This document shows positions 38,757-47,671 of a stretch of DNA of 64,000 bases, piece by piece (the stretch's first letter is position 1; each line of letters begins with the position of its first letter). Source of the DNA: Ensifer sp. WSM1721 (GTDB lineage: Bacteria; Pseudomonadota; Alphaproteobacteria; Rhizobiales; Rhizobiaceae); assembly GCF_000513895.2 (NCBI RefSeq), contig NZ_CP165782.1, positions 3,377,501 to 3,441,500 of the forward strand. The letters run 5' to 3'. Below the pieces are notes generated by a model. That model was not told where the DNA came from. It did not search any database and saw only the letters and a program-made list of their open reading frames with translations. Both the position numbers and the translations under genes were made by a program.

Positions 38757-39341
38757 TCAGCAGTCGGTGCACTCGATCGTCGTGCCGAAGCGCTGTCGAT
38801 AGTAAGAGGTCTTGGAAAGCGGAATCGTCGTGGCGTCGGACCCGAAAAGCGTAAGCTGGTGATTGACGGTGAGTTCGGTGCGCACCACGAATGCATTCAA
38901 GGCATCGAGCTCCGACGGCACGTTCGTGACCGAATTGAAGGCATAGGGCACCGTCGCGCCCTCGTTCCCGTCCGACCAGCCGCGGGACCAGACGACCTTG
39001 CCTTCCGTCGTGCCGGTTACCTGGATGCCGGTGATTTTCAAATCGTAGTCCGAGCCGTCATAAGGCACGAGCATGTTCTTCGTGACGTTCAGCATGTCGT
39101 CCAGAAAGGCCTTGTCCACGCCCTGCTGCTGCGTGACGATATCGCTAACGGCGCTCGATGCGCGTGCGACCTTGCGCGCGACGGTGAAGCCGAGCGAAAG
39201 CTCGAAAGCGCCGATATAGGCGCCGATCAGCAGTGGCGCGACGATCGCGAATTCCACGGCGCCGACGCCGCGCCGGTCCCTGAGCAGGCGGCGAAGCGGG
39301 CGGAGAGTGCGCCGGACGAGGGATGCGTGCATGCGTCTCAT
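38757..39341 (-). CDS. TadE-like minor pseudopilin (second)
   Basis: A 194-residue protein with a short basic N-terminus and one hydrophobic segment, the TadE-type signature GVGAVEFAIVAPLLIGAYIGAFEL (about 25-48). A Glu at the +5-like position is in VEFAIVAP. The periplasmic remainder ends in CTDC, possibly disulfide-bonded. GAGGA lies just before ATG 39341. It follows the other TadE-like gene by 7 bases and probably forms a two-gene operon with it. In Tad systems such proteins are processed minor pilins that assist assembly. Confidence 0.82.
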   Translation of the reverse strand: MRRMHASLVRRTLRPLRRLLRDRRGVGAVEFAIVAPLLIGAYIGAFELSLGFTVARKVARASSAVSDIVTQQQGVDKAFLDDMLNVTKNMLVPYDGSDYDLKITGIQVTGTTEGKVVWSRGWSDGNEGATVPYAFNSVTNVPSELDALNAFVVRTELTVNHQLTLFGSDATTIPLSKTSYYRQRFGTTIECTDC

Positions 39342-39348
39342 GGCGTCC

Positions 39349-39960
39349 TCAATAGTCTTCGTTGCGGAAGGTGGCCGTCGCGACCATCAGGTAGTCGCGC
39401 GGCATGCTGTCGCCGGCGGACCTGAGTTTGGTGACATAGGGCCGAACGAGATCGGTGATCACCTCCCAGCGGTAGTAAGCGCGCACCATGGTGAAATCTC
39501 GGGGACCGCCGGGAGCGAATTGGAAGCCGCTGGTGTCGAGATCGGAGCCCAGGCGCGGGACGGCGTCCGGAAAATCGCCGAGATCGGCGATCTTGCGGAC
39601 ATCGAGATAAAGCTTGGTGGGCTCGGTCGCTTCGCTCGCCGAGCATGTCATCATGATGGCGATCTCGTCGCAGAAAGCCTGGCGGAACTCGGCCTCGGTC
39701 ACATCCGTCGGCTTGCCCTGATTGAAGGTGAGCTCGCCGGTGCGGATCTTGCGAGCCAGCGTGTCAGTCGCGTTCGCGAGCAGTTGCTCGCCGGCAAAGG
39801 CGACAAATGTCTCGATCGATGCGAAGACGACGATGAAGAAGGGCAGGGCGAGGATCGCGAATTCGATCGCGGTCGCGCCCTTCCGATCACCGATGAGACG
39901 CCGAAACGGGCCGCGGAATGAGCGCGCCCGAGAGGTGCATGCTTTCTCTTCGATCGACAT
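39349..39960 (-). CDS. TadE-like minor pseudopilin (first)
   Basis: A 203-residue protein with the TadE pattern RKGATAIEFAILALPFFIVVFASIETF (about 26-52), including the conserved Glu in AIEFAI. The rest is periplasmic with two cysteines (FCDEIAIMMTCSA). It is a likely substrate of the prepilin peptidase CpaA encoded nearby. It lies on the opposite strand from pilA-cpa but within the same locus. Confidence 0.83.
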   Translation of the reverse strand: MSIEEKACTSRARSFRGPFRRLIGDRKGATAIEFAILALPFFIVVFASIETFVAFAGEQLLANATDTLARKIRTGELTFNQGKPTDVTEAEFRQAFCDEIAIMMTCSASEATEPTKLYLDVRKIADLGDFPDAVPRLGSDLDTSGFQFAPGGPRDFTMVRAYYRWEVITDLVRPYVTKLRSAGDSMPRDYLMVATATFRNEDY

Positions 39961-40067
39961 TGCGCCGTTCCGTCATGTCAACTGGATCGGTGCAAAATAC
40001 GCGACGACTGTTGAAAAATCGTTTTCAACAACCCGAAGAATTTTAGTGGTTTGGATTTCGTGATTGG

Positions 40068-40487
40068 TTAGTTGCTGCTGTTCGAGGTGGATGCCTGCCG
40101 CTCGGCGCGCTCGCAATTGGGCGTGCAGGAGAGAACCGTGCGTGCCGTCTGCTTGTAGACGCGCAGCGTATTGCCCTCGTCGATCGATACCAGGATGCGC
40201 TCGTCGACGATGGCGTTTCCGTCCTGGTCGAGGATGACGAGATTGGTCGTTCCGAAATTGCGTCCGGTGAGCACGATCGTCTTCGCATCCGCGACCGTCG
40301 CATCCGCCACGTCGGAATTGCCGATGATCACCTTGCTGACCGGCCGGTCGAGTTTCAGCACGCGCGCGTGATCCATATAGACGCGCATCATTTCCTCAGC
40401 CGCCTCCGCGATCGCCGGCGCGAAAAGCCCGAAAAAGGCAGCGACTGTAAGCGTGGCGACCCGTTTGGTCGCGTTGGGCGTGTTCAT
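40068..40487 (-). CDS. Orphan pilus-secretin N-terminal-domain protein (CpaC N-domain-like)
   Basis: A 139-residue secreted protein with a signal peptide (VATLTVAAFFGLFAPAIAEAA) and a single domain like the N-terminal region of CpaC/RcpA secretins (pilus formation protein N-terminal region). It reads VLKLDRPVSKVIIGNSDVADATVADAKTIVLTGRNFGTTNLVILD. CpaC's own N-domain shows the same pattern (VVDLPTDAHDILVADPSMADAVTRTSRRIYLFGKSVGQTN). The secretin channel domain is missing. AGGA lies 6 bases before ATG 40487. It may be an accessory of the outer-membrane channel. The C-terminus ends in a Ser/Asn-rich tail. Confidence 0.78.
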   Translation of the reverse strand: MNTPNATKRVATLTVAAFFGLFAPAIAEAAEEMMRVYMDHARVLKLDRPVSKVIIGNSDVADATVADAKTIVLTGRNFGTTNLVILDQDGNAIVDERILVSIDEGNTLRVYKQTARTVLSCTPNCERAERQASTSNSSN

Positions 40488-40612
40488 GGCGCGTCCTGAT
40501 GGCGAATATGGCCGCATATTGGCGGCTTTTGGTGAATGAAAGGTTACGACGAAGCGCTGCAATTTAACCCGTCCTTTTTCCTCACATTTACCCAAGAAAG
40601 AGCGGTGCGGCT

Positions 40613-40628
40613 TTAACTTCACGGTAAC
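40613..40628 (+). promoter_or_regulatory. CtrA-like site upstream of pilA
   Basis: TTAA-N7-GTAAC differs by one base from the CtrA consensus TTAA-N7-TTAAC. CtrA control of the pilin gene is known in Caulobacter and reported for rhizobia; for this site it is inference. Confidence 0.35.
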
Positions 40629-40647
40629 CGGTTTCCTTAAGCGGAAA

Positions 40648-40669
40648 GAAATTAGGCCCCGCTAATTTC
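40648..40669 (+). other. Perfect inverted repeat in the pilA leader
   Basis: GAAATTAG-N6-CTAATTTC has 8-base perfect arms and a GCCCCG loop, about 70 bases before the pilA ATG. It could be a protein-binding dyad or a stabilising 5' hairpin of pilA mRNA. Confidence 0.45.
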
Positions 40670-40739
40670 AGGGTATCCGATCAACGGCAACAGTTGGCGG
40701 AAGTGCTGAACAACAATCACGTGAAGTAGGAGAATCGCC

Positions 40740-40922
40740 ATGAAGACCATTTTCGCCCGTCTGATGAAGGACGAATCCGGTGCAACCGCAATCGAATACG
40801 GCCTGATCGCTGCCCTGATCTCTGTAGCGCTGATCGGCGGCGCAACGACCCTCGGCGGACAGCTCGACGAACTGTTCACCGAACTCGGAAATGAAATGAC
40901 CACTGCTCAAGACAACATGTAA
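40740..40922 (+). CDS. pilA: Flp/Fap-type major pilin
   Basis: A 60-residue type IVb pilin precursor. The prepilin leader MKTIFARLMKDESG is cleaved before ATAIEYGLIAALISVALIGG, the Flp motif with the conserved Glu-Tyr pair. The mature chain is about 46 residues. AGGAGA lies 5 bases upstream. It is followed directly by a strong intrinsic terminator, so it can be expressed above the assembly genes downstream. Confidence 0.95.
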   Translation: MKTIFARLMKDESGATAIEYGLIAALISVALIGGATTLGGQLDELFTELGNEMTTAQDNM

Positions 40923-40951
40923 GTGGCGGAATTTCTTTCGCTTTAAGAAGG

Positions 40952-40983
40952 GGGTCGTTTCAGTGCCTGAAGCGGCCCTTTTT
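40952..40983 (+). terminator. Strong rho-independent terminator after pilA
   Basis: A 12-bp stem GGGTCGTTTCAG / CTGAAGCGGCCC (two G-T pairs) with loop TGC, followed by TTTTT. It starts 29 bases after the pilA stop and precedes cpaA, which explains how pilin can be made in excess of the machinery. Confidence 0.92.
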
Positions 40984-41052
40984 CATATAGAGTTCGTGCG
41001 ATCGTCGCATGCCCTTGATCATTGTTTCTTTCGAGCGCCCCCGGAGAGTTAG

Positions 41053-41565
41053 TTGACCATAGCTGCCGCCTTTGTCGTCTTTCCATTTTGCCTCGCCTTT
41101 GCGGCCACTTCGGATCTGCTGACGATGACGATCCCCAACCGGGTGTCGGCGATCCTGCTTGGCGCGTTTTTCCTGACGGCATTCTTCATTGGCCTCGGTT
41201 TCGGACAGATCGCGCTCCACCTCGCGGCGGCCTTCATGGTGTTTGCAGTTTGTTTCTGTCTGTTCGCCGCCAACATCATGGGCGGCGGCGACGCCAAGCT
41301 CCTGACCGCCTGCGCCATCTGGTTCGGCCTCGATGCCTCGCTCGTCGCCTTTCTGGTGTATGTCTCCATCTCCGGTGGCCTTCTAACCCTTGCGGTTCTG
41401 CTTCTCCGCTCTAATGAGAATGCGATCCTTGCCGCCCGCATTCCGGCGCCGCGCCTTTTGCTGACCTCGCAGAAGATTCCGTACGGCGTCGCGATCGCCC
41501 TCGGCGGCTTCGCCGCGTATCCCTCATCGCCGCTGATGCAGGCCGCTTTCGCGCAACTCTCCTAG
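41053..41565 (+). CDS. cpaA: Prepilin peptidase CpaA/TadV
   Basis: A 170-residue integral membrane aspartyl protease (A24A) with about five membrane segments. The active-site aspartates are in AATSDLLTMTIPNR near residue 21 and the GxGD-like MGGGDAKLL near 79. It removes the leader from PilA and TadE-type proteins at the inner membrane. The start is TTG 41053 with GGAGAG 6 bases upstream; no suitable ATG is nearby. Confidence 0.93.
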   Translation: MTIAAAFVVFPFCLAFAATSDLLTMTIPNRVSAILLGAFFLTAFFIGLGFGQIALHLAAAFMVFAVCFCLFAANIMGGGDAKLLTACAIWFGLDASLVAFLVYVSISGGLLTLAVLLLRSNENAILAARIPAPRLLLTSQKIPYGVAIALGGFAAYPSSPLMQAAFAQLS

Positions 41566-41693
41566 CCGAGGTTCTATTGCCGAGGGGGCACGTAGCGTTT
41601 CATTAACCATTCATATAAGCGATCCGTTAACCATAATTACACCAATTCCTGATCAATCTGACCCAGGGCAATTCCTGGGGCTTTGAGACGATC

Positions 41694-42503
41694 ATGAAAC
41701 CGGTGCGCATCATCATTCTGGCGGTGGCCGTCGGCTCGGCCGCCTTGGCTGGGCTTTTGGCGATGAAACTCACCCGCGCTCCCGCCCCGCATATGGCAGA
41801 ACCCGTCATGGAGCAGGCCCCAGCCATTAACGTCCTTGTCGCCAGCAAGAGCCTGCCCGTGGGCTCCCGTCTCGGCGCTGATTCTATCCGCTGGATGGCT
41901 TGGCCGAAGGACGGCGTGGCCGAGGGCATGATCACCGAGGAAAATCGTCCGAGTGCCGTTGACGATCTTTCTGGCGCGGTCGTGCGTCTGCCGCTCTTCA
42001 CCGGAGAGCCGGTCCGCCAGGAAAAGATCGCCGACGCCTCGAATCGCATCATGTCGTCGCTGCTCCCGGCCGGAAAGCGCGCCGTCGCAACGGAAATCAC
42101 GGTCGCGACCGGCGCCGGCGGCTTCATCCTGCCGAACGACCGTGTCGACGTGATCATGGTGCGCAAGTCCGACGGCGACCTCTACCTGACCGAAACGGTG
42201 CTGAGCAATGTCCGTGTGCTCGCGATCGATCAGCAGGTGGAGGAGAAGGAGGACGGGTCCAAGGCCGTCGTCGGTACCACCGCGACCCTCGAGCTGACGC
42301 CGGATCAATCGAAAGTCATGACGGTGGCGCAGCAGATGGCCGAACGCATCTCGCTGGCGCTCCGCAGCGTCGCCGACGCGCAGGAGCCCGATACCAACGC
42401 TGCCGACCACCTCTTGAGCGGCGACGGCGGGCCGAGCATCCAGCTCATCAAATCGGGCTCAATCGTCAAAAGCGACGGCGCCGCTGTCCAGAACCAGCAA
42501 TAA
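41694..42503 (+). CDS. cpaB: Flp pilus assembly protein CpaB/RcpC
   Basis: A 269-residue protein with one N-terminal membrane segment (RIIILAVAVGSAALAGLLA) and an SAF domain (about 46-105) including VLVASKSLPVGSRL. The C-terminal RcpC-like region (about 120-210) contains AVATEITVATGAGGFILPNDRVDV, the family hallmark. It acts in the periplasm between the inner-membrane machine and the secretin. The gap from cpaA is 128 bases and AT-rich with TTAACC repeats, so it may have its own promoter. Confidence 0.92.
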   Translation: MKPVRIIILAVAVGSAALAGLLAMKLTRAPAPHMAEPVMEQAPAINVLVASKSLPVGSRLGADSIRWMAWPKDGVAEGMITEENRPSAVDDLSGAVVRLPLFTGEPVRQEKIADASNRIMSSLLPAGKRAVATEITVATGAGGFILPNDRVDVIMVRKSDGDLYLTETVLSNVRVLAIDQQVEEKEDGSKAVVGTTATLELTPDQSKVMTVAQQMAERISLALRSVADAQEPDTNAADHLLSGDGGPSIQLIKSGSIVKSDGAAVQNQQ

Positions 42504-42521
42504 GAATAGACGGGGCGCAAG

Positions 42522-44048
42522 GTGAAGCGAAACGGACACAAATTTCGGGCCACATTCGCAGCCGGCCTCTCCTTCTGCCTGACATTCTCGGGCATGACGG
42601 TGCCTGCGGCCGAGGCCGCCGCCTCGTCTGTTGTCAGGATCGCCGAAAGCGGTCCGGGCGTGCGCAAGATCATCAATCTCGGCCTCAACAAGGCGGTTGT
42701 CGTCGACCTGCCGACCGACGCCCATGATATCCTCGTTGCCGACCCGTCGATGGCCGACGCGGTCACGCGCACCTCCCGGCGCATCTACCTTTTCGGCAAG
42801 TCGGTCGGCCAGACGAACATCTTCGTCTTCGGCCGGAACGGAGAGGAGATCGTCAGCCTCGAGGTTTCCGTCGAGCGCGACGTCGCCGGTCTCGAGGCGA
42901 ACCTGCGCCGCTTCATTCCGGATGCCGACATCAACGTCGAGATCATATCGGACAACGTCGTCCTGACAGGCACGGTGCGCACGCCGCTCGACTCCACCAA
43001 GGCCGTCGATCTCGCCCGCGCCTTCCTGAAAGGCGGCGAGGCGACGACCCGCAACATCACTGCGCAGGGCAACAACGGCGACGCCGATATCTTCGCCGAA
43101 GATCGCCAGACCTCGCAGATCGTCAACCTGCTGACGATCGAGGGCGACGACCAGGTCACGCTGAAGGTGACCGTTGCCGAGGTCAGCCGGCAGGTGCTGA
43201 AGCAGCTCGGCTTCAACGGACGCGTATCCGATGGCGAAAGCGGCATCAGCTTCCGCAACCCGGCCAATCTCGGCGACGCGATCGGCGTTGGCACGAACGC
43301 AATTATCAGGGGCTCGATCGGCCCCACCACCATTGCTAGCTACATTAATGCGATGGAGCAGGCCGGCGTCATGCGCACGCTTGCCGAGCCGAGTCTTACC
43401 GCGATCTCCGGTCAGGAGGCGAAGTTCTACGTCGGCGGCGAGTTCCGGCTCGCCGGCGTCCAGGAAGTGAAGCGTGACGAGGAAACCGGCGAAACCACGG
43501 TCGAGCGTGAGGTCAACGATGTCGAATACGGTATCAGACTGAACTTCAAGCCGGTCGTTCTCGGCCCGGGCCGCATCAGCCTGCAGATCCAGACGGATGT
43601 CTCCGAGCCCACCTACGAAGGCTCAGTGGTCACGGGCAATAGCATGACTACTATTCCCGGCAACACCTTCCTCGGCATCCGCCGGCGCGAGGCCTCGACG
43701 AGCGTCGAACTGCCGTCCGGCGGCTCGATCGTCATCGCCGGTCTGGTCCAGGACAACATCCGCCAGGCGATGTCGGGTCTGCCTGCCGCTTCGAAGATCC
43801 CGATCCTCGGCACGCTCTTCCGCAGCAAGGACTTCCAGCGCAACGAGACGGAGCTCGTCATCATCGCCACACCCTATCTCGTGCGCCCGGTCGCCCGCAG
43901 CGCGATTTCTCGTCCAGACGACAATTTCAATCCGGCCAATGATCTCGAGAGCTTCTTCCTCGGCCGCGTCAACCGGATCTATGGCCGGCCGGAGGCACAG
44001 CCGCCCGTGGGCCGCTATCACGGTAACGTCGGCTTCATCTACAAATAG
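42522..44048 (+). CDS. cpaC: Outer-membrane secretin CpaC/RcpA
   Basis: A 508-residue secretin that forms the outer-membrane gate for the pilus. It has a signal peptide (AGLSFCLTFSGMTVPAAEA), a pilus-formation N-terminal domain (about 45-115), a BON-like/N1 portion (about 120-190), and the secretin core (about 250-465) with VMRTLAEPSLTAISGQEAKFYVGGE and IVIAGLVQDNIRQ. The start codon is GTG 42522, 18 bases after cpaB. A separate N-domain-only paralogue is encoded at 40068-40487. Confidence 0.95.
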   Translation: MKRNGHKFRATFAAGLSFCLTFSGMTVPAAEAAASSVVRIAESGPGVRKIINLGLNKAVVVDLPTDAHDILVADPSMADAVTRTSRRIYLFGKSVGQTNIFVFGRNGEEIVSLEVSVERDVAGLEANLRRFIPDADINVEIISDNVVLTGTVRTPLDSTKAVDLARAFLKGGEATTRNITAQGNNGDADIFAEDRQTSQIVNLLTIEGDDQVTLKVTVAEVSRQVLKQLGFNGRVSDGESGISFRNPANLGDAIGVGTNAIIRGSIGPTTIASYINAMEQAGVMRTLAEPSLTAISGQEAKFYVGGEFRLAGVQEVKRDEETGETTVEREVNDVEYGIRLNFKPVVLGPGRISLQIQTDVSEPTYEGSVVTGNSMTTIPGNTFLGIRRREASTSVELPSGGSIVIAGLVQDNIRQAMSGLPAASKIPILGTLFRSKDFQRNETELVIIATPYLVRPVARSAISRPDDNFNPANDLESFFLGRVNRIYGRPEAQPPVGRYHGNVGFIYK

Positions 44049-44104
44049 GTCGGGTCCATGAAAAAGCGCAACGCAGCCCGAACAGACTCGAAAGGCAGCC
44101 TTCC

Positions 44105-44785
44105 ATGGCCCTGACCTGCTTTCCACTCCGTGCGGCCGCAGTCGCCCTTGTCGCCGGCCTGCTTGCGGGCTGCGCCAACAAGGACAAGCTCGCGACCGGC
44201 TCGATCCCCGACGATTACCGCACGCGCCACCCGATCGTCATTGCCGAAGGGGAGCGGACGATCGACATACCCGTCGCCTCGGGCGATACGCGGCTCACCC
44301 AGGGGACGCGCGACGTCATCCGCGGCTTTGCCGCCGAATACCGAAACGCGTCGAGCGGCGTGATCCAGATCATGCTGCCGCGCGGATCGGTGAACAGCCA
44401 TGCTGCGCAGATCGCCCGTAAGGAAATCCGTCGTCTGCTCGCGGCAACGGGCGTGTCGCCGAAGAAGATCCTCGAAACCAGCTACGAGGCCGGCGCCACG
44501 GGTGACGCTGCGCCCATTCGCCTGAGCTATGTCGCGATCACCGCGCAGACGGCGCCCTGCGGCGAATGGCCCGAGGATGTCACGCTGAATACGCTGGAGA
44601 ACCGCAACTACTATAATTTCGGCTGCGCCTCACAGTCCAATCTCGCAGCCCAGATCGCCAATCCGACGGACCTCATCGGTCCGCGCCAGATGTCGCCGAT
44701 CGACGCGGAACAGCGTGGCGAAGTGATCAAGACCTGGCGCGGCACCGATACGGGCGACGGCGGAACGACGATCGTCTTCAACTGA
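44105..44785 (+). CDS. cpaD: Pilus assembly lipoprotein CpaD
   Basis: A 226-residue outer-membrane lipoprotein. The lipobox is LLAGC (Cys at about 23). CpaD-family features are YRTRHPIVIAEGERTIDIPV and the segment CGEWPEDVTLNTLENRNYYNFGCASQSNLAAQIANPTDLIGPR near the C-terminus. In Caulobacter-type systems it helps the secretin CpaC assemble. It lies between cpaC and cpaE, as in other tad loci. Confidence 0.94.
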   Translation: MALTCFPLRAAAVALVAGLLAGCANKDKLATGSIPDDYRTRHPIVIAEGERTIDIPVASGDTRLTQGTRDVIRGFAAEYRNASSGVIQIMLPRGSVNSHAAQIARKEIRRLLAATGVSPKKILETSYEAGATGDAAPIRLSYVAITAQTAPCGEWPEDVTLNTLENRNYYNFGCASQSNLAAQIANPTDLIGPRQMSPIDAEQRGEVIKTWRGTDTGDGGTTIVFN

Positions 44786-44810
44786 TGCGGAGCTTCTTCA
44801 AGGAAAAGCG

Positions 44811-46097
44811 ATGAGCGCTATCGAATACACGATCGACAATGGCGGAGCGGCCGACTTTTCCGCGGACGCGACGCGTCCGGGCGATCTCGATCAGCTCCGG
44901 CCGTTGCCGCGCATTTCAATTCATGCCTTCTGCGAAAGCGAGGCGGTACAGCGGTTGATGGAGCGCTGTGGCCAGGATCGTCGCATGGCGAAGGTGAGCC
45001 TGCGCATCACCGGGGGCAGCATCGCCGCAGCGGCGAACATGTTCGCGAGCGTCTCGACGCCCAACCTGATCATCCTCGAAACCGCGACCGAGCCCAAATC
45101 GCTGCTTTCCGAACTCGCGCCGCTTGCCCAAGTCTGCGACCCGAGCACGAAGGTCGTCATTATCGGCCGTCACAACGATATCGCGCTCTATCGCGAGCTG
45201 ATCCGCAACGGCATTTCCGAATATATGGTCGCGCCGGTCGGAATGGCCGATATCCTGACGGCGGTCTCGGCGATCTTCGTCGATCCGGAGGCCGAGCCGC
45301 TTGGGAGAAGCCTCGCCTTTATCGGTGCGAAGGGCGGCTGCGGCTCATCGGTCATCGCGCATAATTGCGCCTGGGGCATCTCCAACCTGTTTTCGACCGA
45401 GACGATCCTCGCTGATCTCGACCTGCCCTATGGCACTGCGAACATCGACTTCGACCAGGACCCGCCGCAGGGGATCGCCGAGGCCGTTTTCGCGCCGGAG
45501 CGGTTGGACGAGGTCTTCCTCGACCGGCTCCTCACCAAGTGCTCCGAGCATCTCTCGCTGCTCGCCGCACCCTCGATGCTCGACCGCGCCTATGATTTCG
45601 AGGCCGGCGCCTTTCATCCGATTCTCGAAGTCCTCCAGCGCAGCGCCCCGGTTTCGGTGCTCGATGTTCCGCATGCCTGGTCGGACTGGACCCGGACAGT
45701 TCTCGGCGAAGCCGACGAAGTGGTGATCACCGCCGTTCCCGACCTTGCGAGCCTCCGGAACACGAAGAACCTGCTCGACGCTCTCAAAAAGCTCCGGCCG
45801 AACGACCGGGTTCCGCATCTCGTCTTGAACCAGGTGGGCATGCCCAAGCGGCCGGAGATCGCTCCCAATGAGTTCTGCGAGTCGCTGGAGGTGGAGGCAG
45901 CGGCGATCATCCCCTTCGACGCGGTGCTCTTCGGCAATGCCTCGAACAGCGGCCGCATGATCGCGGAAATCGATAGAAAATCGCCGGCGGCAGAAACCTT
46001 CTCGCAACTCGCCCATCTCCTCACCGGGCGTACTGCAATCAAGAAGGCGCGCCGCGGCGGCCTTGGCAAGGTTTTGGCAAAGCTCGGCAGGCGGTAG
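44811..46097 (+). CDS. cpaE: Pilus assembly ATPase-like protein CpaE (MinD/ParA family)
   Basis: A 428-residue cytoplasmic protein. An N-terminal receiver-like domain (about 40-155) lacks clear phosphoacceptor geometry; it is followed by a MinD/ParA-type domain with a deviant Walker A in FIGAKGGCGSSVIAHN (about 170) and ADLDLPYGTANIDFDQDP. In related systems it localises the pilus machine to the pole. AAGGAAAAGCG supports ATG 44811. It precedes cpaF by 47 bases. Confidence 0.94.
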   Translation: MSAIEYTIDNGGAADFSADATRPGDLDQLRPLPRISIHAFCESEAVQRLMERCGQDRRMAKVSLRITGGSIAAAANMFASVSTPNLIILETATEPKSLLSELAPLAQVCDPSTKVVIIGRHNDIALYRELIRNGISEYMVAPVGMADILTAVSAIFVDPEAEPLGRSLAFIGAKGGCGSSVIAHNCAWGISNLFSTETILADLDLPYGTANIDFDQDPPQGIAEAVFAPERLDEVFLDRLLTKCSEHLSLLAAPSMLDRAYDFEAGAFHPILEVLQRSAPVSVLDVPHAWSDWTRTVLGEADEVVITAVPDLASLRNTKNLLDALKKLRPNDRVPHLVLNQVGMPKRPEIAPNEFCESLEVEAAAIIPFDAVLFGNASNSGRMIAEIDRKSPAAETFSQLAHLLTGRTAIKKARRGGLGKVLAKLGRR

Positions 46098-46144
46098 GCG
46101 CCCGCATCTGCTCGAACTCCATCTGAAGCAAGCGGAATGAAGTG

Positions 46145-47605
46145 ATGTTTGGCAAACGCGGAAACGAGGGTTTTGGCAAGGGCGGCGCGAAAGCTCCCGT
46201 GGCTGCGCCGCCGGCCGCACCGACGGCGATCATGGAGCGTTCCGCCGCGCCGGTTCTGAGCGAGCCGGCTGCTCAACCGCCGCGCCCGCAACCGGCCGCG
46301 CAGCCAGCGCGCCGGCGCGCACCGCGGGCGGAGGACTATTACGATACCAAGTCGCAGGTCTTTTCCGCGCTGATCGATACGATCGACCTCTCGCAGCTCT
46401 CGAAGCTCGACACCGAGAGCGCCCGCGAAGAAATCAGGGACATCGTCAACGACATCATCACCATCAAGAATTTCGCGATGTCGATCGCCGAGCAGGAGGA
46501 GCTGCTCGACGACATCTGCAACGACGTGCTCGGCTACGGACCGCTCGAACCGCTCTTGGCGCGCGACGACATCGCCGACATCATGGTCAACGGCGCCGGC
46601 CAGACCTTCATCGAAGTCGGCGGTAAGGTCGAGGAATCGGAGGTCCGCTTCCGCGACAACGCGCAGCTTCTGTCGATCTGCCAGCGCATCGTCAGCCAGG
46701 TCGGCCGACGCGTCGACGAATCGAGCCCGATCTGCGACGCGCGGCTGCCGGACGGATCGCGCGTCAACGTCATCGCTCCGCCGCTCGCGATCGACGGCGC
46801 GGCGCTCACCATCCGTAAGTTCAAGAAGGACAAGCTGACGCTGGAGCAATTGGTGCGCTTCGGCTCGATCACGCCCGAAGGCGCCGTCCTCTTGCAGATC
46901 ATCGGCCGCGTCCGCTGCAACATCGTCATCTCCGGCGGCACCGGCTCCGGCAAAACGACGCTCTTGAACTGCCTGACACGCTACATCGACAGCACCGAAC
47001 GGATCATCACCTGCGAGGACTCGGCCGAACTGCAGCTGCAGCAGCCGCATGTGGTACGCCTCGAAACGCGTCCGCCAAACATCGAGGGCGAGGGCGAGAT
47101 CACCATGCGCGACCTCGTGAAAAACTGCCTGCGCATGCGTCCGGAACGCATCATCGTCGGCGAAGTGCGCGGCCCGGAGGTCTTCGACCTGCTCCAGGCG
47201 ATGAACACCGGCCATGACGGCTCCATGGGAACGATCCACGCCAATACGCCGCGCGAATGCCTGAGCCGCATGGAATCGATGATCGCCATGGGCGGCTACA
47301 CGCTGCCGGCCAAGACCGTTCGCGAGATCATTTCCGGCTCGGTCGACGTCATCATCCAGGCTTCGCGCCTGCGCGACGGCTCGCGCCGCATCACCCACGT
47401 CACAGAGGTGGTCGGCATGGAAGGCGACGTCATCATCACCCAGGACCTGATGCGCTACGAAATCGACGGCGAGGACGCCAACGGCCGGATCATCGGTCGC
47501 CACGTCTCGACCGGCATCGGCCGGCCGCATTTCTGGGACCGCGCCCGCTATTTCAACGAGGACAAGCGGCTCGCCGCGACTCTCGATGCGATGGAAAAGC
47601 AATAG
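46145..47605 (+). CDS. cpaF: Pilus assembly/retraction ATPase CpaF/TadA
   Basis: A 486-residue hexameric secretion ATPase that powers pilus extension and, in Tad systems, retraction. Walker A is [14 protein letters not shown], the Asp box [13 protein letters not shown], Walker [15 protein letters not shown], and the His box [11 protein letters not shown]. An N-terminal Ala/Pro-rich linker (about 8-60) precedes the conserved domains. ATG 46145 is preferred over the adjacent GTG 46142. It is followed by the TadB/TadC membrane platform genes. Confidence 0.96.
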   Translation: MFGKRGNEGFGKGGAKAPVAAPPAAPTAIMERSAAPVLSEPAAQPPRPQPAAQPARRRAPRAEDYYDTKSQVFSALIDTIDLSQLSKLDTESAREEIRDIVNDIITIKNFAMSIAEQEELLDDICNDVLGYGPLEPLLARDDIADIMVNGAGQTFIEVGGKVEESEVRFRDNAQLLSICQRIVSQVGRRVDESSPICDARLPDGSRVNVIAPPLAIDGAALTIRKFKKDKLTLEQLVRFGSITPEGAVLLQIIGRVRCNIVISGGTGSGKTTLLNCLTRYIDSTERIITCEDSAELQLQQPHVVRLETRPPNIEGEGEITMRDLVKNCLRMRPERIIVGEVRGPEVFDLLQAMNTGHDGSMGTIHANTPRECLSRMESMIAMGGYTLPAKTVREIISGSVDVIIQASRLRDGSRRITHVTEVVGMEGDVIITQDLMRYEIDGEDANGRIIGRHVSTGIGRPHFWDRARYFNEDKRLAATLDAMEKQ

Positions 47606-47671
47606 AACAGGCTTGAGCCTCCGCGGCTTTCCGTCCGCGCCGGCCAATGGACCGAAGGGACAGACCGAGCG

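Noticed and set aside
45614..47647. Minus-strand open frame of 677 codons opposite cpaE and cpaF
   Set aside because: Low-complexity composition and complete overlap with two clear pilus genes on the other strand.
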